Assembly (NCBI GenBank): GCA_002966495.1
Contig: CP016490.1
Span: 1,984,001 to 2,048,000 of the forward strand
Direction of reading: 5' to 3'
Length of the DNA: 64,000 nt
Origin: Halomonas sp. GFAJ-1
Lineage (GTDB): Bacteria > Pseudomonadota > Gammaproteobacteria > Pseudomonadales > Halomonadaceae
In this document: piece by piece, positions 43,585-51,028 of the stretch
How the letters are laid out: the number at the start of each line of letters is the position of its first letter
How positions within the stretch are numbered: position 1 is the first letter of the stretch
Translations under genes and position numbers: made by a program
The notes under the pieces: generated by a model
Told to the model about the DNA's origin: nothing
What the model saw: the letters and a program-made list of their open reading frames with translations, nothing else
Database searches by the model: none

Positions 43585-44577
43585 ATGTCCAAGCAGATGC
43601 TGACCGTTGATGGGCTCCAGTACTCCAACTGGTCCCGGGAGATTTTCGAACAGATGCGCGAGGGCGGCGTGGACGCCGTCCACGCCACCCTGGTGTACCA
43701 CGAGACGCTACGTGAAACCCTGACCCGCATCGGCGAGTGGAACCGCCGGTTTGAAGCCCATAGCGACTTGATCATGCCGGTACATGCGCCGGGCGATATC
43801 GAACGCGCCCAGCAGGCGGGCAAGGTAGGCATCTTCTTCGGCGCCCAGAACTGCTCGCCGATTGAAGACGATATCGACATGGTCGCAGTGCTGCGCCAGC
43901 TGGGCCTTCTGATCATGCAGCTCACCTATAACAACCAGAGCCTGTTGGCGTGTGGTTGTTATGAGAGCGAGGACAGCGGTATTACTCGCTTTGGTCGCCA
44001 GGTGATTCGCGAGATGAACCGGGTCGGCATGGTGATTGATATGTCCCACAGCGGCGAACGCTCGACGCTTGAGGCGATCGAGATTTCCGAGCGCCCGGTG
44101 ATCATCTCCCACGCTAACCCGAGCTTTTTCCACGACGCCAAGCGCAACAAGTCTGGCAAGGTGCTCAAGGCGATTGCCGAAAATGACGGACTACTGGGCT
44201 TTTCGGCCTATCCATTCCATCTCAAAAACGGCCCAGACTGCACCCTGGAAGATTATTGCGACATGATTGCCCGTACGGTGGACATGATGGGTATTGAACA
44301 CGTCGGCCTGGGGACTGACTTATGCCAGAACCAGCCGACCACAGTGCTGGAATGGATGCGCAACGGCCGCTGGTCAAAAGAGATGGATTACGGTGAAGGT
44401 AGTGCCAACAATGCCGGCTGGCCAAAGCCACTGGCTTGGCTGCGCGATAGCCGAGACTTTCCCAACCTGATTGATGGGTTGCTTGCCAAAGGGTTTGGCG
44501 AAGACGAGGTTGCTCGCATTATGGGGCGCAACTGGGTCGAATTGCTGGAGCGCACGACAACCCGTGGTGGTGATTGA
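43585..44577 (+). CDS. M19 dipeptidase-family protein with altered metal site
   Basis: A 330-residue cytoplasmic TIM-barrel protein related to renal dipeptidase. Of the usual metal ligands, His155 (DMSHSG), His176 (IISHANPS) and Asp245 (GLGTDLC) are present. The N-terminal HxD is replaced: the DGHND motif reads VDGLQYSNW (Leu11, Tyr13). The bridging Glu appears as Gln88 in FFGAQNCSP. A normal two-zinc peptidase is therefore unlikely. AAGGAG precedes the ATG. I recall a similar lineage next to dimethylglycine-breakdown genes in Pseudomonas, which would fit a role in amine catabolism. Confidence 0.85.
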   Translation: MSKQMLTVDGLQYSNWSREIFEQMREGGVDAVHATLVYHETLRETLTRIGEWNRRFEAHSDLIMPVHAPGDIERAQQAGKVGIFFGAQNCSPIEDDIDMVAVLRQLGLLIMQLTYNNQSLLACGCYESEDSGITRFGRQVIREMNRVGMVIDMSHSGERSTLEAIEISERPVIISHANPSFFHDAKRNKSGKVLKAIAENDGLLGFSAYPFHLKNGPDCTLEDYCDMIARTVDMMGIEHVGLGTDLCQNQPTTVLEWMRNGRWSKEMDYGEGSANNAGWPKPLAWLRDSRDFPNLIDGLLAKGFGEDEVARIMGRNWVELLERTTTRGGD

Positions 44578-44615
44578 GCACGCCAGGACGCACTGCCCAT
44601 CCGCCGTGCGTTGCC

Positions 44616-44668
44616 CGCAATAGCTAATATCCATAACAAGCAGTATTCGCAATAACTAATACCCACAA
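44616..44668. repeat. Imperfect 21-base direct repeat before the BCCT gene
   Basis: CGCAATAGCTAATATCCATAA (44616-44636) and CGCAATAACTAATACCCACAA (44648-44668) differ at three bases and start 32 bases apart, about three DNA turns. They fill the 113-base gap upstream of the transporter and could be a binding site or a translational element. Confidence 0.5.
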
Positions 44669-44690
44669 TAATCAATAATGAGGTTTCCCC

Positions 44691-46268
44691 ATGGACTCAT
44701 CCAAAAAAAAGGACGATGCCTCAGGGCTGGGCAAGTTCGGTGACCCTGTGGTGCTCGGGCTTAGCGGCGGCTTTGTCGTTCTGTTTGTCGTTCTTTCACT
44801 GATCAATATTGAGGGGGTGGCCGATGCGATTTCAAACGGTTTTGCCTGGACCGCGGCGGTGTTGGGCTCGTATTTCCAGTTGCTGCTGTTACTGACCTTT
44901 TTTATCGCTATTGGCTTGGCTATCTCACCCGCAGCTAGCGCGAAAGTGGGTGGCCTGGATAAGCCTGAGCTGAGCACTTTCAAGTGGCTCTCAATCATTA
45001 TGTGTACCCTGCTGGCCGGAGGAGGTGTCTTCTTTGCTGCCGGTGAGCCGGTGTATCACTTCGTGGTCACGCCGCCCGCCTTCGACACCGAAGCAGGCAC
45101 GGTGGAAGCGGTTGCCAGCGCGCTGGCGCAGTCGTTCATGCACTGGGGCTTTCTGGCCTGGGCGGTACTTGGCTCGCTGACAGCTGTTGTACTGGCTTAC
45201 TGGCACTACGACCGTGGCCTTCCGCTGCAGCCGCGAACTCTGCTGTATCCGGTGCTTGGCGAGCGCCTGATGCGCAGCTGGGTGGGCGGCGTGGTCGATG
45301 CCTGCTGTGTGATTGCGGTGGTAGCAGGCACCGTTGGCCCGATTGGCTTTCTGGCCACCCAGGTCAGCTTTGGACTGCATGAGCTGTTTGGCATCAGCGA
45401 AGGCTACACCACTCAGCTGATAATCCTGATAGTGCTGGGCGCCGTGTACGTCACCTCTGCGGCTACCGGCATTCATCGAGGCATTCAAATGCTTAGCCGC
45501 TTTAATGTGTTTCTGGCCCTGGCTATCGCTGCCGTGATTTTTGTCTTTGGCCCAACGCTGTTCTTTACCAATGCCTATCTGCAAGGCTTTGGTGAGTACA
45601 TCACTTCGTTTTTCGCCATGGCGACCATGACTTCAGAAACCGCGCCGGCTTGGTGGATGCAGTGGTGGACGGTGTTCTTCTTTGCTTGGTTTATTGGTTA
45701 CGGCCCGCTGATGGCGATTTTCGTGGCACGTATTTCCCGTGGCCGCACCATTCGTCAGATGATTTTGGCGGTGGCGGTTATGGCACCCATTGCGACTACC
45801 GTCTGGTTTACGCTGCTGGGCGGTTCCGGCATCCACTACCAGCTAACCGGTGTAATTGACTTGGCCGAGGCACTTAATAACTTCCAGTTTGACGTGGCCA
45901 CATTGACGGTAGCTCAGGCGCTACCGGGTGGCACTCTAATGGCCTTGGCGATCCTGCTGCTAACGACCATTTTTGTAGCCACCACCGGTGACTCTATGAG
46001 CTATGCAATTGCTGTGGTGTGTACGGGTCATGATCAACCGCATACCGCTGTACGAATTTTCTGGGGGGTTACCATGTCGTTGATGGCCGCGATCTTGCTC
46101 TATATGGGGGCCGGCCAGATCGGTGTGTTGCAGCAGTTTATCGTGATTACCGCCATTCCCGTTTCACTGGTGCTGTTGCCTTCGCTGTGGCTGGGTCCGC
46201 AAGCGGCTTATGCCATGGCGCGGGAGCAAGGGTTGAGCACCCGCAAAAAGGACGTTGTTCATGATTAA
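44691..46268 (+). CDS. BCCT-family transporter
   Basis: A 525-residue transporter with about twelve membrane helices, of the betaine/carnitine/choline family. The conserved segment after the substrate region reads FVARISRGRTIRQMI. The tryptophan box is unusual: WTVFFFAWFIGYGPLMA (about residues 326-342) replaces the usual YWAWWxxWSP, so several tryptophans that cage quaternary ammonium groups are Phe or Tyr. The substrate may differ from betaine. GAGG lies upstream. The neighbours suggest catabolic uptake rather than osmoprotection only. Confidence 0.92.
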   Translation: MDSSKKKDDASGLGKFGDPVVLGLSGGFVVLFVVLSLINIEGVADAISNGFAWTAAVLGSYFQLLLLLTFFIAIGLAISPAASAKVGGLDKPELSTFKWLSIIMCTLLAGGGVFFAAGEPVYHFVVTPPAFDTEAGTVEAVASALAQSFMHWGFLAWAVLGSLTAVVLAYWHYDRGLPLQPRTLLYPVLGERLMRSWVGGVVDACCVIAVVAGTVGPIGFLATQVSFGLHELFGISEGYTTQLIILIVLGAVYVTSAATGIHRGIQMLSRFNVFLALAIAAVIFVFGPTLFFTNAYLQGFGEYITSFFAMATMTSETAPAWWMQWWTVFFFAWFIGYGPLMAIFVARISRGRTIRQMILAVAVMAPIATTVWFTLLGGSGIHYQLTGVIDLAEALNNFQFDVATLTVAQALPGGTLMALAILLLTTIFVATTGDSMSYAIAVVCTGHDQPHTAVRIFWGVTMSLMAAILLYMGAGQIGVLQQFIVITAIPVSLVLLPSLWLGPQAAYAMAREQGLSTRKKDVVHD

Positions 46269-48063
46269 TCGCGAATGGGGGCTGGCCCCTCTTAACCTGC
46301 GTCCTGCGGATGATGTCATGCAGCTGGAACGCTTGGGCAGCCTCCACGCCTGCCGACTAAGCTTTGTGCGCACCCTGATGCGCCAGATGGGGCGCCAGCG
46401 CTGGCAGGTCAGTCAGGAGCATTTTGATCTGGATGAACACGGTTATGGCACCGCTATTTATCGGCTGCAGACACCTTATGGGCGCTACCATGGGGTGATG
46501 TTTGCCCAGGCATTGGACGACTCGCGACGCACCGACCGAGTGATTGCTGAAGCCTGGGATGTCACCTTCGGCCTAGTAGAAGGCGATGTGGACGATAGCT
46601 TGCTGGAGCAGATGGCTGCCAATGTGCCGCTGCAGGAAGCTGGCCGCCAGCATCCAAGGGTACTGGTGTTATCTCGCGCCAATAAAAGTCTGCGCAACTT
46701 TGCCTACTTTGTTGAAGCGCTTGCCAGCGGCCAGCAGCCGGACCCGCAGTGGCTGACTCGGGTAGGCTATCTTTACCGTACCACGGCGGTTTACGGCAAC
46801 GGCAAATTCGGCATTGCTGATTTTGCCCGCCTGCATGAAAACCCAGACTTTCGGCGACCGTTCTCGCCGCAGATGGCCGGGGTCTATCTGCTACGCCATT
46901 TCTCCATCGAGCAGGTTGAGCATTTGGCCCGCTCCCGGGCACCGAAAACTGCCTGTGCACTGGCCACCGAGCTGCGTCGATACTTGGGTATCGGCAACTC
47001 GACGGGCTTAGGGATGGCGCCTTTTCTGATTAGCCATCCGCAGTTAATCGCGCAATGGGTCAATCAGCGTGAAACCGCCCTGGCGCTTGCTCAGCGTCAG
47101 GCACCCAATGAAGAAGACCGCAAGCGGCTAATTGCGCTTACCCGCCGCGCCCTACAGCATCTGATGGAAACCGTCACCGAAGACATGGAGCAGACCGAAC
47201 GCAACGCCGAGACCGTAGCCAGCCTGCCGGATGTGCTCGTTTGGTTGGAAAGTGCGCCGTTGGAAGACGACCTGTGGGGCCAGCTGGTTGCCTGGAGCGA
47301 GCGGACTCTGTCGCTGGAAGCCCAGGAGTTGATAAATACGCTGTTGATTGAGCTTTACCCTGAGCTGGTTGACCCGCTTGAAGAGCAGATGGGCGTTACC
47401 GAGAATCTGGATCTTCAGCCGGATATGGCCCTGATTCACCTTCGTCAATTGATCGAGACCCACTATAGCTGGGCGCTGGAGCATGACTACGAAAGCCGCG
47501 AAGGCAGCTACTGGTTCTGGTACCGCTCAACCGAAAAAGAAGAGCCGCGCCTGGGTATTCGCCATGCAGAGGCGGGCGTCGAGAAAGAAATGCTGATTGC
47601 CATGGGGCCAAGGGTTGCCCACAGCCATGAGGCAATATGCGAGTTTCTTGAAGAAGCGCCACGCGCCAAAGTGGTGGATTTTCTGCTAGCAAAGCCACGT
47701 CATAAAGAGATCATCCGCCGAGTGCAGACCCTGGTAAAGGATACCTACGGGGACATCCATGCCAATCTCTGGCGTCAAGACATGAAGCCTATGCACCTTT
47801 TGCGCACCAAGCTTTCATTTTTCGGTGCCAGCCGCTTTGACCCCAAGTCCGACCGCTGGGTGCGGATTACCCTGTTCCAAGGCGCGCCGTTGGTGGAAGA
47901 ACTCAACGCCGAACCGGAAGACCTCAGCCATTTTGATGACTGGAGCTTTCCGCTGCAGCCAACGCTTGAAAATGGCGCTGTGGGGCCTGCTGGATTATCG
48001 CCCCATGCCAGCTCACCAGCGTCAACCGTTTATCAACCTGCTGCTGGTGGAGAAACATCATGA
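46261..48063 (+). CDS. 600-residue protein of unknown function
   Basis: I do not recognise the family. It has no signal peptide or membrane segment and appears mostly helical. Distinct features are RTTAVYGNGKFGIADFARLH, RRYLGIGNSTGLGMAPFLIS, an acidic helical middle and the C-terminal RFDPKSDRWVRITLFQGAPL. The start at 46261 (INREWGLAPLNL) overlaps the BCCT stop by eight bases, and the stop overlaps the next start by four, so it is translated as part of the transport/catabolic operon. An enzymatic or regulatory role is likely but unproven. Confidence 0.85.
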   Translation: MINREWGLAPLNLRPADDVMQLERLGSLHACRLSFVRTLMRQMGRQRWQVSQEHFDLDEHGYGTAIYRLQTPYGRYHGVMFAQALDDSRRTDRVIAEAWDVTFGLVEGDVDDSLLEQMAANVPLQEAGRQHPRVLVLSRANKSLRNFAYFVEALASGQQPDPQWLTRVGYLYRTTAVYGNGKFGIADFARLHENPDFRRPFSPQMAGVYLLRHFSIEQVEHLARSRAPKTACALATELRRYLGIGNSTGLGMAPFLISHPQLIAQWVNQRETALALAQRQAPNEEDRKRLIALTRRALQHLMETVTEDMEQTERNAETVASLPDVLVWLESAPLEDDLWGQLVAWSERTLSLEAQELINTLLIELYPELVDPLEEQMGVTENLDLQPDMALIHLRQLIETHYSWALEHDYESREGSYWFWYRSTEKEEPRLGIRHAEAGVEKEMLIAMGPRVAHSHEAICEFLEEAPRAKVVDFLLAKPRHKEIIRRVQTLVKDTYGDIHANLWRQDMKPMHLLRTKLSFFGASRFDPKSDRWVRITLFQGAPLVEELNAEPEDLSHFDDWSFPLQPTLENGAVGPAGLSPHASSPASTVYQPAAGGETS

Positions 48064-48827
48064 AAGTCTCCTTCAATGAGCTACAAGGGTTGTGCAGAAA
48101 AGCTTTCACTGGGATTGGCTTTGAAGACGGGGACGCAGCTGATGCCGCTGATATGGTGGCGTGGATGCAGTGTCATGGCTTCAATGCGATTGATCAGCTC
48201 AACCGCGGGCTGGATTTTTTACTGGAAGAAGACCCTGAAGCGTTGCCCGCCGTTATTTATCAGGATGGTGACTTAGCGGTACTGGATGGCCATGGCCAGA
48301 GCGTGCTGCGTAGTATCAGTCTGGCGACCGAGCTGGGCTTTGCCAAGGCCCGGGCGCGGGGGCTTTCGGTGGTAAAAATTCGCCGTTGCCACAATCGTCA
48401 GCTGATCATGGGCTATCTTTCACGCCTTGCGGGGCGAGGCATCAATATTACCGCTTTCTGGCGCAACGCACAGGAGCCACTCACCGAGCAGGTGGTGGGT
48501 TTTCGCGCGGGCCACCCAACGCCAGAAGTATGCATCTACTCGGTGCGCGATGTGCCGGAAGAAAACGAACCCAACGACGGCATTACCTTGGTCATGGCCA
48601 ACCACGTTGAGCTACTGCCTTCCCTAGGCGAGGACCACGATCTGGATCTGTTAGCACGTCACTCTGAGTCCGACTTAATGGCCTGCCGCGAGCGCTCGCT
48701 GAAGGAAGGCATTGAGGTAGATGATGCGATCTGGGCGCGTCTGAAAGCGCTGGCACATCGCATCCTGGTGGAGTCCTCCGAGGCTTCCCGAGGCGGCGCC
48801 GGTGCTGGTGTCAACGACAACGATTGA
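48060..48827 (+). CDS. DUF3726 family protein
   Basis: A 255-residue protein that I match to DUF3726. The opening MKVSFNELQGLCRKAFTGIG followed by FEDGDAADAADMVAWMQ and VKIRRCHNRQLIMGYLSRLA give it a dehydrogenase-like alpha/beta appearance. The reaction is unknown; weak similarity in style to malate/lactate dehydrogenase-2-type proteins is only an impression. Coupled by ATGA to the unknown gene and followed by ridA after 21 bases. Confidence 0.75.
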   Translation: MKVSFNELQGLCRKAFTGIGFEDGDAADAADMVAWMQCHGFNAIDQLNRGLDFLLEEDPEALPAVIYQDGDLAVLDGHGQSVLRSISLATELGFAKARARGLSVVKIRRCHNRQLIMGYLSRLAGRGINITAFWRNAQEPLTEQVVGFRAGHPTPEVCIYSVRDVPEENEPNDGITLVMANHVELLPSLGEDHDLDLLARHSESDLMACRERSLKEGIEVDDAIWARLKALAHRILVESSEASRGGAGAGVNDND

Positions 48828-48848
48828 TAGATAAATGAGAGCATTGCA

Positions 48849-49232
48849 ATGATTCAACCGATAAAAACCGATCTTTATGCGGCCAAGGCGCCACTCGAAT
48901 GGGCCGTGGTTGGCAATGGCATCTTATTTACCGCACAGATTCCCATCGGCGCCGACGGTGCTGTGGTAGAAGGCGGAATTGAAGCACAAACGCGCCAGAC
49001 GCTAGATAATCTGCAGCATACTTTGGAAAGCGCTGGTGCGGGTATGCAGCAACTAACTCAGGTATTGATCTACGTGACTCAGCGCGAGGACCTGGCTACG
49101 GTTAACCGTGTCTATGCAGACTATGTCACCGCGCCTTACCCCAACCGTGCCGCCATTATTGTGTCTGGTTTTGCGCGAGAAGAAATGTTGGTAGAGATGG
49201 TAGCCTATGCTGCTATTGATTATGTTGCATAA
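48849..49232 (+). CDS. RidA/YjgF family protein
   Basis: A 127-residue RidA-type protein that hydrolyses reactive enamines or imines. The conserved arginine is in YPNRAAIIVSGF, as expected for imine deaminase activity. Its presence in the operon suggests an imine or enamine intermediate from an amine-oxidising step. The start at 48849 fits the family N-terminus. Confidence 0.9.
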   Translation: MIQPIKTDLYAAKAPLEWAVVGNGILFTAQIPIGADGAVVEGGIEAQTRQTLDNLQHTLESAGAGMQQLTQVLIYVTQREDLATVNRVYADYVTAPYPNRAAIIVSGFAREEMLVEMVAYAAIDYVA

Positions 49233-49279
49233 AGATTGAATTTTTGATTTTTGGCTAACGCAAAAAAGAGTATGCAAGT

Positions 49280-51028
49280 GTGAAACAAAAATCTGCTAAG
49301 CGGCAACGAGTAAACAAATCACCTCGTGGTAAGCCACGTGGCAGAGGGCTAAGCGTTATAGCCTTAGCAGCACTACGCGACCTGCTGGGTGATGAGCGTA
49401 CCACCCCCGCACTCAAACGCCGCGATCTGCTGATTGAGCACCTACACGCGATTCAAGATGCCCATGGCTATTTATCCGTGGTTGAACTGCGCGCATTAGC
49501 GACCTATATGAACCTGCCCATGGCCGCGGTGTACGAAACCGCGACCTTTTATGCTCACTTTGACGTGGTTCACGACCACCAGGCGCCTCCACCGGACACT
49601 ACTATTCGCGTGTGCGATTCGCTCTCCTGTCAGTTAGCGGGGGCAAATAAGCTGCACCACGCCTTGGAAGCTCGGGTCGACCCAGCCTCTGTTCGGGTGG
49701 TTCGTGCCCCCTGTATGGGCCGCTGCGACAGCGCGCCGGTGGTGGAAGTAGGGCATCACCATGTGCGGTATGCCACTGCAGACGGCGTCGAGGCGGTGGT
49801 GGACACCGGCCATTTTCACCCGGAAGCGATTGTTTGGCAGCGGTTGCAGGCTTACCGCCAAGCCGGTGGCTTTGAGCTACTTAGCCAGTGCCGTAGTGGT
49901 CAGGTGACGGTTGAGGCGCTTATGACATTGCTTGAGCGCTCGATGCTACGCGGGCTGGGCGGGGCAGGCTTTCCCACCTTTAAGAAGTGGCATTTCGTGC
50001 ACCAAGAGGAGGGCCCGCGTTACTGCGTGATTAACGCTGATGAGGGCGAGCCCGGCACCTTCAAAGACCGCTACTACCTGGAAAAATCGCCGCATCAGTT
50101 TTTGGAAGGGGCGTTGGTCAGCGCCTGGGCCATTGAGGCTAAGCAGCTCTATATTTACCTGCGCGACGAGTACCCGGGGCTTCACCGGGTTTTAAACGAA
50201 GCAATTAATGAGCTGGAAAAAGCTGAGCTAGTGGTGCCAGGGTTTATCGTGTTGCGCCGGGGTGCAGGGGCCTATATCTGTGGTGAAGAGTCGGCGCTGA
50301 TTGAATCCCTTGAGGGCAAACCCGGCAAGCCTCGCCATAGGCCCCCTTACGTTGCCCAGCAGGGGCTGTTTGGCCGTCCCACGCTGGTTAATAACGTCGA
50401 AACGGTGTACTGGATTCCACGTATTTGGAAAAAGGGCGCCGCGTGGTTTGCTGAGCAGGGGCGCAACAATAGAAGCGGGTTACGCAGTTTTTCCGTATCC
50501 GGCCGGGTAAAAAACCCCGGCGTTTACCTAGCGCCTGCGGGTATTACCTTGGGTGAGCTCCTTGAAGAGTACTGCGGGGGCATGGTGGAGGGCCACACCC
50601 TGGCTGCCTACCTGCCTGGTGGCGCGTCGGGCGGTATTCTTCCCGCCAGTAAGGCGGATATTCCGCTGGATTTCGATACGCTACATGAACACGGCTGTTT
50701 TATAGGCTCGGCGGCGATTGTGGTGCTTTCCGATCACGATAACCTGCAGGCCGTAGCGACCAACCTGCTGGCCTTTTTCGCCGATGAGTCTTGTGGGCAG
50801 TGTACGCCTTGCCGAGTGGGCACCGAAAAAATGCTCACCTTGCTGGAGAGTCACCACTGGGATGTTCAGGCGCTCACCCGCTTGGCCCAAGTGATGCAAG
50901 ACGCCTCAATTTGCGGGCTGGGGCAGGCGGCACCCAACCCGGTGCTGGGGCTCCTTAAAGATTTTCGAGCCGAACTTAGCCAGCAGCAGATTATCGTCAG
51001 CGATGCTGCTAGAGGGAGTACGCCATGA
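49280..51028 (+). CDS. NAD-dependent formate dehydrogenase, fused gamma/beta (NuoE-NuoF) subunit
   Basis: A 582-residue protein joining a NuoE/FdsG-like [2Fe-2S] domain (about 30-180; CDSLSCQ and APCMGRCD) and a NuoF/FdsB-like NADH-FMN domain with GGAGFPTFKKW, INADEGEPGTFKDR and the [4Fe-4S] ESCGQCTPCRVG/SICGLG. It carries electrons from the molybdenum subunit to NAD+. The GTG start at 49280 comes 47 bases after ridA. The basic N-terminal about 25 residues are unusual. Confidence 0.92.
   Translation: MKQKSAKRQRVNKSPRGKPRGRGLSVIALAALRDLLGDERTTPALKRRDLLIEHLHAIQDAHGYLSVVELRALATYMNLPMAAVYETATFYAHFDVVHDHQAPPPDTTIRVCDSLSCQLAGANKLHHALEARVDPASVRVVRAPCMGRCDSAPVVEVGHHHVRYATADGVEAVVDTGHFHPEAIVWQRLQAYRQAGGFELLSQCRSGQVTVEALMTLLERSMLRGLGGAGFPTFKKWHFVHQEEGPRYCVINADEGEPGTFKDRYYLEKSPHQFLEGALVSAWAIEAKQLYIYLRDEYPGLHRVLNEAINELEKAELVVPGFIVLRRGAGAYICGEESALIESLEGKPGKPRHRPPYVAQQGLFGRPTLVNNVETVYWIPRIWKKGAAWFAEQGRNNRSGLRSFSVSGRVKNPGVYLAPAGITLGELLEEYCGGMVEGHTLAAYLPGGASGGILPASKADIPLDFDTLHEHGCFIGSAAIVVLSDHDNLQAVATNLLAFFADESCGQCTPCRVGTEKMLTLLESHHWDVQALTRLAQVMQDASICGLGQAAPNPVLGLLKDFRAELSQQQIIVSDAARGSTP

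Noticed and set aside
49280..51028. Gamma/beta formate dehydrogenase as a frameshift fusion
   Set aside because: The single frame is clean, both domains are complete, and NuoE-NuoF fusions are known in this enzyme type.
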